Shown here piece by piece: positions 10,872-18,810 of a DNA stretch of 64,000 nucleotides. A program made the translations under genes and the position numbers. The notes beneath the pieces are model-generated. The model made no database searches and was not told the DNA's origin. It saw only the letters and a program-made list of their open reading frames with translations. Numbering within the stretch: position 1 is the stretch's first letter; every line of letters starts with the position of its first letter. The stretch comes from Variovorax paradoxus EPS (GTDB taxonomy: Bacteria; Pseudomonadota; Gammaproteobacteria; Burkholderiales; Burkholderiaceae_C): contig NC_014931.1 in NCBI RefSeq assembly GCF_000184745.1, positions 2,976,001 through 3,040,000 of the forward strand, in the 5' to 3' direction.

Positions 10872-11396
10872 CTAGTCGTCGCGGCCTTCTTCCTCATCCG
10901 CGTCCGCACGCGGCCGCTCGTTGAGCGCCTGCCTCATGAACCTTGCGATGCGTTCGAGTTGGTCGGCCGAAAAGATGCCGGTGAGTTCGACGCGGCCAGT
11001 TTCGGCCTTCCAGCGCACGTAGTTGCCGATGACCGATTCGCCCGGCTGGACAGCAGCGGCAACCCGATCGAGCGCACGCTGCAGATCCTCGGGGGGGCCA
11101 GTGCTCGTCCTGGCATCGGAAGCACCGAGGCTTGCGGCAAAGTCCGACGCGCGAAGTTCGAGCGGACATTCAGCGGTGTAGCGCTCGCCGGGTTTCATCT
11201 TGGCGCGGGCCGTGCGATGAATCAGTTCCCTGTTGTTCACGTAGAGAAAGATCAGGGTGCGCTCCCCATCGAGCGCTCCGAAATGCTCTTCCAGCGCGCG
11301 CCGGCTGATCCTCACCGGGACGCTGTTGCTGCGATGCTGCACGCGGACATGCAGCCACTCTCCGTCGTCCTCGCCGTTCTCCGGTTGCATATTCAT
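10872..11396 (-). CDS. Conserved hypothetical protein, DUF1488-like N-terminal part
   Basis: A 174-residue soluble acidic protein starting MNMQPENGEDDGEW. Residues 15-80 contain SVPVRISRRALEEHFGAL and a strand-rich TLIFLYVNNRELI, faintly like the DUF1488 pattern; this is memory-based and weak. The tail ends in a charged ADEEEGRDD. It lies 190 bases upstream of the KaiC-like gene on the same strand. No catalytic motif, signal peptide or membrane segment is visible. An upstream Met (11468) is possible, but the extra residues look non-coding. Confidence 0.55.
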   Translation of the reverse strand: MNMQPENGEDDGEWLHVRVQHRSNSVPVRISRRALEEHFGALDGERTLIFLYVNNRELIHRTARAKMKPGERYTAECPLELRASDFAASLGASDARTSTGPPEDLQRALDRVAAAVQPGESVIGNYVRWKAETGRVELTGIFSADQLERIARFMRQALNERPRADADEEEGRDD

Positions 11397-11691
11397 GCTT
11401 TGCGTTGGCCCGACGTTGCCGGCTGAGGTCGTGAGCAAGCATTGCACGGCGGTTGTGCCAGCCAGCAATGGTGAGATGTCTCACACAAGTGGCGATCTTT
11501 GGCGGGAGCCAAATTGGCTGGCTTTTAACAGCGAGCAGACCATAGTGAAAACGACTCCCCATGTGTGCAAACACAAGGCAGGTGCTGTTCACAAGGCGCC
11601 GATGCGTGATCGATTTCACATATCTGTCTCTGTGCCGAATCAAGTTGAGGGTCTTTCGGCGGCGGCAATTGCCGACTGGCGTTGAAGCCGT

Positions 11692-11919
11692 TCATGAATC
11701 ACGTTGACGTCCGGCTGGCGGATTTATTTTCTTATATGGTTTTATTGCTTCAATTCCCTGATGAACGGATAACCCCGCCTGCCAGAGCTTGCGGACATAT
11801 GCATCAGCTAGAACCTTCAATTCTTCCGCGAGCAGCCTGTCGCGTTCGAATTCCAGTCGGGTTCTTTCTTGAATTAGAAAAGCCAATTTATTTTCAATGG
11901 AAATTATCTTTTCGATCAT
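11692..11919 (-). CDS. Small coiled-coil protein, last ORF of a five-ORF run
   Basis: 75 residues starting MIEKIISIENKLAFLIQERT and continuing as a charged helix (LEFERDRLLAEELKVLADAY), like the N-terminal oligomerisation helix of small nucleoid or regulatory proteins. No DNA-binding motif is visible in the tail. The ATG lies 10 bases after the stop of the preceding minus-strand ORF. Base composition is much more AT-rich than in neighbouring core genes. Function unknown; the spacing and the amphipathic helix support it as real. Confidence 0.5.
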   Translation of the reverse strand: MIEKIISIENKLAFLIQERTRLEFERDRLLAEELKVLADAYVRKLWQAGLSVHQGIEAIKPYKKINPPAGRQRDS

Positions 11920-11929
11920 TTGAAATTTG

Positions 11930-12163
11930 TCATTTCGCGCGAAGACATCTTTCTTCGAACCAATGTGAATTCACGCCATATCGGGCGTTCTGGATTTGGC
12001 AAATTGTTATTGCTTCTCTACTATTCGCTTCCGTCGCGGCCATCCATATTCCATGGTCGTGATGCTGATCATCTTCATGATGTTCGACGTCATCGCGCCA
12101 ATAGACTCGAATCTCAGAGGTCTCGCAACGCTTGGGTGAGGTGGGAACTTGCGATATGAGCAT
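11930..12163 (-). CDS. Small hypothetical protein with C-terminal SHWFEER motif
   Basis: 77 residues starting at ATG 12163. The C-terminal half (GIWMAATEANSREA, then NARYGVNSHWFEER) matches a pattern I recall from small hypothetical proteins in Burkholderiales that end G..THWIEER; no function is known. A His/Asp-rich stretch (EHHEDDQHHDH) sits in the middle and could bind metal, though this is inference only. It is the fourth ORF of the tight minus-strand run, 22 bases after the previous stop. Confidence 0.55.
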   Translation of the reverse strand: MLISQVPTSPKRCETSEIRVYWRDDVEHHEDDQHHDHGIWMAATEANSREAITICQIQNARYGVNSHWFEERCLRAK

Positions 12164-12185
12164 CTGGATCTCGATCCGAACCGCC

Positions 12186-12413
12186 TCACGATTCCCAAAG
12201 GCTCATGAACATGCTTGCTTTGAGACTCGCCTTGAGAATTGCCGCCTCACGGCTGGCTTGAGGCTCGCAGACAAGCGAACTGGGCGCTTGGCCGAACCGT
12301 GAGATGCGAGCAATACCGACAAAATTTTGAGCTTCGTCGACATCGGCCGTTAGCTCCACTTCCCATTCATGAATGTTCCGTGGTGGTGCGGGCTTGCGTG
12401 CAGTGGTGGTCAC
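12186..12413 (-). CDS. Small hypothetical protein, middle ORF of the run
   Basis: 75 residues starting at GTG 12413, which overlaps the preceding stop codon as GTGA (4-base overlap), a typical sign of translational coupling. The sequence IHEWEVELTADVDEAQNF and GIARISRFGQAPSS, followed by a helix (SREAAILKASLKASMFM), has the composition of a folded alpha/beta protein. No family is confidently recognised. No signal peptide or membrane segment. Confidence 0.55.
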   Translation of the reverse strand: MTTTARKPAPPRNIHEWEVELTADVDEAQNFVGIARISRFGQAPSSLVCEPQASREAAILKASLKASMFMSLWES

Positions 12414-12679
12414 TTTTTTTGTCGGAGGTTGCTGGGTCGTTGGGGAGCTGCGATTGCCGATTCGAGGTGTCGTAAAAAAGTAGTCACTCCGCGAATCCGC
12501 GCTGAGAGGGTCAGGGCGGTGTCGGGGATCAAACCAAAGCGCCGGCGCGCTAACTTCCTGGCTGCAAGCAAGTCAGCCAGGTCATGGGAGGCTTTTCGCA
12601 AGAGTTGCATCTCTTCTTCAATAGCTTCGTCCCGTTGCCGCATTGCGGCGGCAACAGTGAGTTGGTTCTTTTTCTTCAC
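12410..12679 (-). CDS. Small helical protein, second ORF of the run
   Basis: 89 residues starting at GTG 12679 (KKKNQLTVAAAMRQRDEAIE). Almost entirely predicted helix and coiled coil with alternating charge (EEEMQLLRKASHDLADLLAA), followed by a basic segment (RKLARRRFGL) and a basic tail. This resembles small nucleoid-associated or phasin-like proteins only in general character. A purine-rich GAAGAAG about 14 bases upstream may be a weak ribosome site. The stop overlaps the next start. Confidence 0.5.
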   Translation of the reverse strand: MKKKNQLTVAAAMRQRDEAIEEEMQLLRKASHDLADLLAARKLARRRFGLIPDTALTLSARIRGVTTFLRHLESAIAAPQRPSNLRQKK

Positions 12680-12697
12680 AATCCAGAACAGTCTTCT

Positions 12698-12931
12698 TCA
12701 GAAGTTGCGGAATTGTCTGTTCAGTTTGCAATTATTTCCTGCGCACGAATGACGCAGTTGCGAAACAGAACAGTGTTTCAGGAAAAATTTCACATCATCC
12801 AAAGTTTGGTCCGACAGCGCTGTTTTCTCCTGATAGTGACCAAACTCCCGAATGCTACGTAGCCAAAGAGTTACGTCGTTACGTAACACGCCGAGCTCGA
12901 CATTAGGGTTAGTACGGTCTGTCGGCCCCAA
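12698..12931 (-). CDS. Small hypothetical protein, first ORF of the run
   Basis: Up to 77 residues from a TTG at 12931; a GTG start further in (before the block [18 protein letters not shown]) is equally possible. The sequence [20 protein letters not shown] looks like a small helical protein. It ends 18 bases before the next ORF. Its start faces the promoter of the repeat-protein gene across roughly 50 bases, so the two may share control signals. Weakest member of the run because of the non-ATG start. Confidence 0.4.
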   Translation of the reverse strand: MGPTDRTNPNVELGVLRNDVTLWLRSIREFGHYQEKTALSDQTLDDVKFFLKHCSVSQLRHSCAGNNCKLNRQFRNF

Positions 12932-12981
12932 TATCGTGATTTCCTCGGCTCTTCGGCGCTTTATTCAAGGAGACAAAGCGT

Positions 12982-12996
12982 TGGCACGGCTATTGC
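12982..12996 (+). promoter_or_regulatory. Sigma-54 (-24/-12) promoter of the repeat-protein gene
   Basis: TTGGCACGGCTATTGC at 12981-12996 matches the RpoN consensus TGGCACG-N4-TTGC exactly. GG is at 12983-12984 and GC at 12995-12996, with the obligatory 10 bases between. Transcription would start near 13007, giving a leader of about 20 bases that contains GAGGAGA just before ATG 13028. The palindromic segment GTTACGTCGTTACGTAAC at 12870-12887 is a candidate activator site. Such promoters need an AAA+ enhancer-binding protein; none is encoded nearby. Confidence 0.8.
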
Positions 12997-13027
12997 CCTA
13001 TCTGTTCCTTCAATTGAGGAGAATCAG

Positions 13028-16000
13028 ATGGCAATAGAAAACTCGGCTTCGGCGGCGTCCCCGTCTGAAGGAAAGATCACCCCGGTCGTTCTTGCGCAAG
13101 GTCAGCTACAACCGCTGGCTCCTGCAGGTGCAGTCGTACCCGCAGCCGAGGGCGCAGGACGCGCCACCATCGGCTCGCTCACCGACGCGACGCCCGGCAC
13201 CATGGTCGTTCGCGACGGCAACAAGCTGGCGGTTCAGGGCACGCACGACCTGATGACTGGCGACCGCGTGCTCGTCCCCGACAACGGCCACGCCAATGTC
13301 ATCTTTCCTGGCTCTCCCGGAAACAAGGCACCGCTTGCCGGCGTGTTCACCGGCGGCACGGATGCCTTGATCGGCTCCACGAAGTTGCCAGGCGGCCTCG
13401 AGCAAGTCGACGTCAACGTCGCCTCGGGCGATCTCCACATCACGCCTCCGGACAGCGACGCTGACGCTGCCGCGGTGGCCATCACGAAGTCGACCCCCGC
13501 ATCTGGCGGTCTTGGATTGGGCGAGTTCGCCCTGGGCGCGCTGGGCGCCGGCATTCTCGCGGCAGCCCTCGGCGGCGGCGGCAGTGACGGCGGATCGGTT
13601 CCTTTCCTCGTTCCTGGCATTGGTGAATCGGACGCCGACGCAGATGCGGATGCGGACGCCGATGCGGACGCAGACGGTGATGCCGACGCCGACGCCGATG
13701 CCGATGCCGATGCCGATGCCGATGCCGACGCCGACGCCGACGCCGATGCCGATGCCGACGCCGACGCCGATGCCGATGCCGATGCCGATGCCGATGCCGA
13801 TGCCGATGCAGACGCTGATGCAGACGCCGATGCCGATGCCGATGCCGATGCCGATGCCGATGCAGACGCTGATGCCGATGCAGACGCTGATGCCGATGCA
13901 GACGCCGATGCCGATGCCGATGCCGATGCCGATGCTGACGCTGATGCCGATGCCGATGCCGATGCTGACGCTGATGCCGATGCTGACGCTGATGCCGATG
14001 CCGATGCTGACGCTGATGCTGATGCTGATGCTGATGCTGATGCTGATGCTGATGCTGATGCTGATGCTGATGCTGATGCTGATGCTGATGCCGATGCTGA
14101 CGCTGATGCTGATGCTGATGCTGATGCTGATGCTGATGCCGATGCCGATGCCGATGCCGATGCCGATGCCGATGCCGATGCAGACGCTGATGCCGATGCC
14201 GATGCCGATGCCGATGCCGACGCCGACGCTGATGCTGATGCTGATGCCGATGCCGATGCCGATGCCGATGCCGATGCCGACGCCGACGCCGACGCCGACG
14301 CCGATGCCGATGCCGATGCCGATGCCGATGCCGATGCAGATGCAGATGCCGATGCTGATGCAGATGCCGATGCCGATGCCGATGCCGATGCCGATGCCGA
14401 TGCAGATGCAGACGCTGATGCAGATGCAGATGCAGATGCAGACGCTGATGCAGATGCAGATGCAGATGCAGATGCAGATGCAGACAGCCACCTGCTCGAC
14501 CCCAGCGACACGCTGGTAGGCAATGTGATCGGTGCGGTCGACGACACGCTGGGCCTTGGTGGGGTCCTTGATCCCCTCGCCCCAGTGGTCGACGGTGTGA
14601 CCGATGTCGTGGACGACGTCCTGTCGCCCATCGTCGGAGAGGACTTCACCGCGGACGACCCGAACGAGTTCGATCCTGTGGACACCGCGGTCGACAACGT
14701 GACGAACAACGTCGGTGGTGCACTCGCGCCGGTGGTCGACGGCCTTCTCGGAGAGGGCGTCACCGATGCCCTCGTCGATTCGCTCAACGAGCAGGTCGAC
14801 TACGTCACGGACGCGCTGAACAACGGTCTGGAAAATGTCCTTGGAAGCGACGGCCTGCTCGGTGGCGTGACCGCCGGCCTCGGAATCGACGAACTTGTCG
14901 ATGGGCTTCTGACGACCGATGGCGCCGTGGGTCAGGTGGTCGAGGCTCTTCTCGGCGACAACGGCCTGCTCGGCGAAGCCTTGGGCGAGGACGGACTCGT
15001 CGACCAGTTGCTGGGTGACGACGGCCTGCTGGGCGGTCTGCTCGGCGGCGACGGCGGTCTCCTCGGCGGTGTCCTGGGTGACGACGGCCTGCTGGGCGGC
15101 TTGCTCGGCGGCGACGGCGGTCTCCTCGGCGGTGTCCTGGGTGACGATGGCCTCCTGGGCGGCGTCCTCGGTGGCGACGGTGGCCTGCTCGGCGGCATCC
15201 TGGGCGACGACGGCCTCGTAGGCGGTCTGCTCGGCGGTGACGGCGGCTTGCTCGGCGGCGTGCTGGGTGACGACGGCCTCCTGGGTGGCGTCCTCGGCGG
15301 CGACGGCGGTCTCCTCGGCGGTGTCCTGGGTGACGACGGCCTGCTGGGTGGTCTGCTCGGCGGCGACGGCGGTCTCCTCGGCGGTGTCCTGGGTGACGAC
15401 GGTCTGCTGGGCGGCTTGCTCGGTGACGATGGATTGCTCGGCGGACTTCTTGGCGAGAACGCCGGTTTGCTCAATGGCCTGCTCGGCCAGGACGGCGCTC
15501 TTGCAAATCTCCTGGGCAGCGACGGGCTCGTGGGCGAGCTGCTTGGCGAAGACGGCCTGGTCGACAACCTCCTTGGTCAAGGTGGCCTCGTTGAAGGTCT
15601 GCTGAGCGAAACCCCGCTGAGCGATTTGCTGGGCGGTTTGCTAGGCGGCGACGGTGGTCTCCTCGGTGGCGTGCTGGGTGACGACGGCTTGCTGGGTGGT
15701 CTGCTCGGCGGCGACGGTGGTCTCCTCGGCGGTGTCCTGGGTGACGACGGCCTGCTGGGCGGCTTGCTCGGCGGCGACGGTGGTCTCCTCGGTGGCGTGC
15801 TGGGTGACGACGGCTTGCTGGGCGGCTTGCTCGGCGGCGACGGTGGTCTCCTCGGTGGCGTGCTGGGTGACGAGGGCCTGCTGGGCGGTCTGCTCGGTGG
15901 CGACGGCGGCCTGCTCGGCGGCGTGCTGGGCGACGACGGTCTGTTGGGCGGCTTGCTCGGTGGCGACGGTGGTCTCCTTGGCGGTGTGCTGGGTGACGAC

Positions 16001-16963
16001 GGTCTGCTGGGCGGCTTGCTCGGTGGCGACGGTGGTCTCCTCGGCGGTGTCCTGGGTGACGACGGTCTGCTTGGCGGCTTGCTCGGTGGCGACGGTGGTC
16101 TGCTCGGCGGTGTCCTGGGTGACGACGGCCTGCTTGGCGGCTTGCTCGGTGGCGACGGTGGTCTGCTCGGCGGCATCCTCGGCGACGACGGCCTCGTGGG
16201 CGGTCTGCTCGGCGGTGATGGCGGCCTGCTCGGCGGCGTCCTCGGCGACGACGGCCTCGTAGGCGGCCTGCTCGGCGGTGATGGCGGCCTGCTCGGCGGC
16301 GTGCTGGGTGACGATGGTCTCCTGGGCGGCGTCCTCGGTGGCGACGGTGGCCTGCTCGGCGGCATCCTGGGCGACGACGGCCTCGTAGGCGGTCTGCTCG
16401 GCGGTGACGGCGGCTTGCTCGGCGGCGTGCTGGGTGACGACGGCCTCCTGGGTGGCGTCCTCGGCGGTGACGGTGGCCTCGGTGGCTTGCTCTTTGGGAA
16501 CGGCGGTCTGCTGGGCGGCGAAGGCGGTCTGCTTGGCGGCGTTCTCGGCAACGAGGGCGGCTTGCTCGGGGGTGTCGTCGGCGACGAGGGTCTGGTCGGC
16601 GCGCTGCTCGGCAATGACGGTCTTGTCGGCAGTCTGCTTGGCGCCCAGAACGGCGACACCCCCCTTGCCAACATCCTTCAGCCGGTGACGGATCTCCTCG
16701 GCGGCATCACTGGAGGTGCTCCTGCGCTGGACTCGCTCGGCGAAAGCGTGAGCAGCGTGCAGGAAGCCGTGGTCGACATCCTTGCAGGCTCAGGGTCCGG
16801 CGCGCCGGTGGCGGGAATCGTGACCGATGTACTGGCGGGCGTGGACAACGCAGTGGGCTCGAACCTGGCCGAAATCGTGACTCCCATCTCCAGCCAGGTC
16901 GAACACGTGGCGGGCAATGTGGTGGCGCCTGTCACCAACATCCTTCACGGCCTGCTGGGGTAA
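13028..16963 (+). CDS. Giant low-complexity repeat protein (Asp-Ala tract plus Gly/Leu repeats), putative surface or biofilm protein
   Basis: 1311 residues. About 1-150 is a non-repetitive head with a beta-rich segment ([34 protein letters not shown]) that recalls the N-terminal module of LapA-type adhesins; this likeness is weak. About 162-185 is hydrophobic ([20 protein letters not shown]). Residues 202-486 are almost pure Asp-Ala. About 490-660 is an acidic linker with [14 protein letters not shown] units. About 660-1160 holds 21-residue Gly/Leu/Asp repeats, and a tail of about 100 residues ends in ILHGLLG. No Sec signal, RTX repeats or anchor is obvious. Strong GAGGAGA ribosome site; a terminator follows. 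An extracellular matrix or adhesion role is an inference. Confidence 0.75.
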   Translation: MAIENSASAASPSEGKITPVVLAQGQLQPLAPAGAVVPAAEGAGRATIGSLTDATPGTMVVRDGNKLAVQGTHDLMTGDRVLVPDNGHANVIFPGSPGNKAPLAGVFTGGTDALIGSTKLPGGLEQVDVNVASGDLHITPPDSDADAAAVAITKSTPASGGLGLGEFALGALGAGILAAALGGGGSDGGSVPFLVPGIGESDADADADADADADADGDADADADADADADADADADADADADADADADADADADADADADADADADADADADADADADADADADADADADADADADADADADADADADADADADADADADADADADADADADADADADADADADADADADADADADADADADADADADADADADADADADADADADADADADADADADADADADADADADADADADADADADADADADADADADADADADADADADADADADADADADADADADADADADADADADADADADADADSHLLDPSDTLVGNVIGAVDDTLGLGGVLDPLAPVVDGVTDVVDDVLSPIVGEDFTADDPNEFDPVDTAVDNVTNNVGGALAPVVDGLLGEGVTDALVDSLNEQVDYVTDALNNGLENVLGSDGLLGGVTAGLGIDELVDGLLTTDGAVGQVVEALLGDNGLLGEALGEDGLVDQLLGDDGLLGGLLGGDGGLLGGVLGDDGLLGGLLGGDGGLLGGVLGDDGLLGGVLGGDGGLLGGILGDDGLVGGLLGGDGGLLGGVLGDDGLLGGVLGGDGGLLGGVLGDDGLLGGLLGGDGGLLGGVLGDDGLLGGLLGDDGLLGGLLGENAGLLNGLLGQDGALANLLGSDGLVGELLGEDGLVDNLLGQGGLVEGLLSETPLSDLLGGLLGGDGGLLGGVLGDDGLLGGLLGGDGGLLGGVLGDDGLLGGLLGGDGGLLGGVLGDDGLLGGLLGGDGGLLGGVLGDEGLLGGLLGGDGGLLGGVLGDDGLLGGLLGGDGGLLGGVLGDDGLLGGLLGGDGGLLGGVLGDDGLLGGLLGGDGGLLGGVLGDDGLLGGLLGGDGGLLGGILGDDGLVGGLLGGDGGLLGGVLGDDGLVGGLLGGDGGLLGGVLGDDGLLGGVLGGDGGLLGGILGDDGLVGGLLGGDGGLLGGVLGDDGLLGGVLGGDGGLGGLLFGNGGLLGGEGGLLGGVLGNEGGLLGGVVGDEGLVGALLGNDGLVGSLLGAQNGDTPLANILQPVTDLLGGITGGAPALDSLGESVSSVQEAVVDILAGSGSGAPVAGIVTDVLAGVDNAVGSNLAEIVTPISSQVEHVAGNVVAPVTNILHGLLG
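13631..14485 (+). repeat. 855-base hexanucleotide tract encoding (Asp-Ala)n
   Basis: 285 codons alternating GAY and GCN without interruption except one Gly (GAC GGT). The hexamer varies (GATGCC, GACGCC, GATGCT, GATGCA) in blocks, showing expansion by slippage or unequal crossover after point changes. The period keeps all six frames open, which creates long artefactual reverse ORFs. Copy-number change in steps of six bases would keep the frame, so length variation between strains is expected. Confidence 0.95.
15022..16485 (+). repeat. 63-base tandem repeats encoding 21-residue Gly/Leu/Asp units
   Basis: The unit [20 protein letters not shown] plus G recurs about six times in roughly 15022-15450 and about thirteen times in roughly 15628-16485. 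The two blocks are separated by a diverged spacer that still carries related half-units. Variants alternate V/I/L and DD/DE at fixed positions. The pattern is not collagen G-X-Y; the glycines fall in a G-L-L-G-G rhythm. High DNA identity between copies suggests recent homogenisation. Confidence 0.9.
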
Positions 16964-17000
16964 GGCAGGAAAGCGAAGCCGCTCGTCGGCTTCGCATGTC

Positions 17001-17025
17001 AAAAAGCCCGGCTTGCCGGGCTTTT
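17001..17025 (+). terminator. Rho-independent terminator after the repeat-protein gene
   Basis: GCCCGGC-TT-GCCGGGC stem flanked by AAAAA on the left and TTTTT on the right, 38 bases after the stop codon at 16963. The flanking A and T runs extend the stem, so it could act on both strands. The following stretch to 17359 shows no plausible gene. Confidence 0.85.
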
Positions 17026-17359
17026 TGCTTTTCAGCCTGGAGGCTCGCAAGTGAACCCGGAATGGGCCGCCGCAGGTCCGGCTGGCAGTCATCGAAGGAG
17101 CAGGCGAACGGCGGCAGGTACACCTTCAGTGGATCGAGAAAAACCGGACGCGCACCGCCGGGGTCTTTGGGCGTGCGGCTCCGGCATGGCTCTGGCAGGA
17201 CCGGTTTCCATCGGTTCGTCCTTTCATGCGATGGCCCGGGGCCGGCAATCCGCGTTCCCGCTGCACCGACGACAAGTGGCGCATGGCGCCGGGCCCGCCG
17301 CTTGCCCGTCGAATGGCTCGATCCTTTTGCCAAGGCAGCCGTTCTTCATCCGCCACACC

Positions 17360-18283
17360 ATGATCATTGCCCACCACCTCAATTGCGTCTCGGCGTGCCC
17401 GCTGGGAGGCCGTCTCATGGACGGCCGCAGCCGCAGCGCCTTCGAGCGCGGCTGCCTGTGTTGCCACTGCCTGCTGCTGGAAACCGACCATGGCCTGGTC
17501 CTGGTCGACACGGGCTACGGGCTGCGTGATGTGAACGATCCGCGGGGCCGCCTCAGCGGGTTCTTCCTGCGGCTGATGGACCCGGACTTTCGCGAGGAGA
17601 TGACGGCCGTGCGCCAGATCGAACGCCTCGGGTTCTCGGCCTCGGACGTGCGCCACATCGTGCTCACGCACCTCGACTTCGACCATGCAGGCGGGCTGGA
17701 CGACTTTCCGGCGGCGCGCGTGCACATGATGCGCGTCGAGCGGGATGAGGCGCAGCGACAGCGCACCTGGCTGGACCGCCAGCGTTTCCGCCCCCAGCAG
17801 TGGAGCAGCCGGGAGCGCTGGCAGGTTTACGCCGCCGGGCGGGGAGAACCCTGGTATGGCTTCGACTGCGTGCGGCAGTTGCAAGGATTGCCGCCTGAAA
17901 TACTGCTGGTGCCGCTCGTGGGCCACACGCTCGGGCATGCGGGTGTTGCGGTGCGCGCGTCTTCCTGCGGCTGGATGCTGATGGCGGGTGACGCCTATTT
18001 CCATCATCGCGAAATGGATGCCCGCGATCCCTGGTGCACGCCGGGCCTGCGCTTCTACCAGACGATGATGGAGAAGGACCGTGCTGCGCGCCTGCACAAC
18101 CAGCGGCGGCTTCGTTCGCTGCGCGAGCGCTTCGGTGCCGAGATCACGCTGCTGAGCGCGCACGATCCAGTGGAGTTCGAGCGCGCCGCAGGCCGGGACG
18201 TGAACATGCCCGCGGATCGCGGGAGCAAAGCGGACAAGTTCACTTGGGCGGCATGGCCTCACCGTCGTGAGGAGCACTCATGA
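17360..18283 (+). CDS. Metallo-beta-lactamase-fold hydrolase
   Basis: 307 residues. The start ATG at 17360 gives MIIAHHLNCVSACPLGGRLM; the longer upstream frame is not protein-like. The metal motif reads THLDFDHAGG where lactonases of the AiiA/AttM type have HxHxDH, so the second His is Asp. Downstream come VGHTLGHAG (third His ligand region) and MLMAGDAYFH (bridging Asp). It is probably a cytoplasmic hydrolase of the quorum-quenching lactonase-like branch; the substrate is unknown. It ends in an ATGA overlap with the next ORF at 18280. Confidence 0.78.
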   Translation: MIIAHHLNCVSACPLGGRLMDGRSRSAFERGCLCCHCLLLETDHGLVLVDTGYGLRDVNDPRGRLSGFFLRLMDPDFREEMTAVRQIERLGFSASDVRHIVLTHLDFDHAGGLDDFPAARVHMMRVERDEAQRQRTWLDRQRFRPQQWSSRERWQVYAAGRGEPWYGFDCVRQLQGLPPEILLVPLVGHTLGHAGVAVRASSCGWMLMAGDAYFHHREMDARDPWCTPGLRFYQTMMEKDRAARLHNQRRLRSLRERFGAEITLLSAHDPVEFERAAGRDVNMPADRGSKADKFTWAAWPHRREEHS

Positions 18284-18648
18284 GCCCGGCACCAGCGATC
18301 CGCGTGTTCGTGACTGCACTGCTTGCGTTCGCGCTCGGCTTGCCGCTCGCCTACCAAGCCTCGTACCCGGCCTCCAAGGCGGGTGTGCCGGCGCTTGGCC
18401 GCGCGCTCAACGAAGAGCTTCGGTTGGCCGGCCTTTCGGGTGTGCTGACGTGTGAGCCGCGACTCGAATCCAATTCGCGCTTGCCCCGGGCTTCTCTTCG
18501 AAAGATTGAGTCCTTCCGGGTTGACCAACAGTGGATGCCAGTTCAGCCGTTCGCCGGGATGCCCGCCTACGGTGATACGCGACATGCACGCAGCGCCGCA
18601 CCGGAGCCGCCTCGCCACGCTGCTTGCTTGTCAATGCAGGAGTCGTGA
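18280..18648 (+). pseudogene. Relic of a short-chain dehydrogenase/reductase
   Basis: The frame starts at ATG 18280 (4-base overlap with the hydrolase). Residues 21-62 carry the SDR catalytic YxxxK block: LAYQASYPASKAGVPALGRA, followed by LNEELRLAGL and LTCEP. No Rossmann glycine motif precedes it, and after LTCEP the sequence turns into unrelated, compositionally random residues. A complete SDR is about 250 residues, so this is an internal fragment left by deletions. Expression as a short protein is possible but unlikely to be enzymatic. Confidence 0.5.
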
Positions 18649-18785
18649 TGTTCAGGCTGATCAAGATCGCAACGGTGGCATGGATGGCTATCAAGTGGTA
18701 CCGGCGCCGCAAGACGGCGCCCGCGGGGGGAAGCGTGCGTTCGTCCGGCCCGGGCTCTGCACGCGTGCCGGACAGAATGAGCTGA
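18648..18785 (+). CDS. Very small basic membrane-associated protein (45 residues)
   Basis: The ATG at 18648 follows CAGGAGTCGTG, a good ribosome site, and overlaps the preceding TGA. The peptide MFRLIKIATVAWMAIKWYRR has a short amphipathic or hydrophobic helix followed by a basic cluster and a Gly/Ser/Pro-rich tail. No family is recognised. It is the best start in the relic region, and it lies just upstream of the FAD oxidase gene. Confidence 0.4.
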   Translation: MFRLIKIATVAWMAIKWYRRRKTAPAGGSVRSSGPGSARVPDRMS

Positions 18786-18810
18786 CCGCACGCGACCAGG
18801 CCGGGCTGAC

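Noticed and set aside
13106..15580. Long minus-strand ORFs (up to 824 residues) opposite the repeat protein
   Set aside because: They arise because the hexamer and 63-base repeats keep every frame open. The translations are Ile/Gly or Ser/Ala two-letter repeats with no start signals.
13631..16485. CRISPR-like array appearance of the tandem repeats
   Set aside because: Repeats are contiguous, in coding frame, and have no unique spacers or cas genes.
17051..17359. N-terminal extension of the metallo-beta-lactamase-fold protein
   Set aside because: The extra residues are Arg/Pro-rich and unlike any protein; the Met at 17360 opens the fold.
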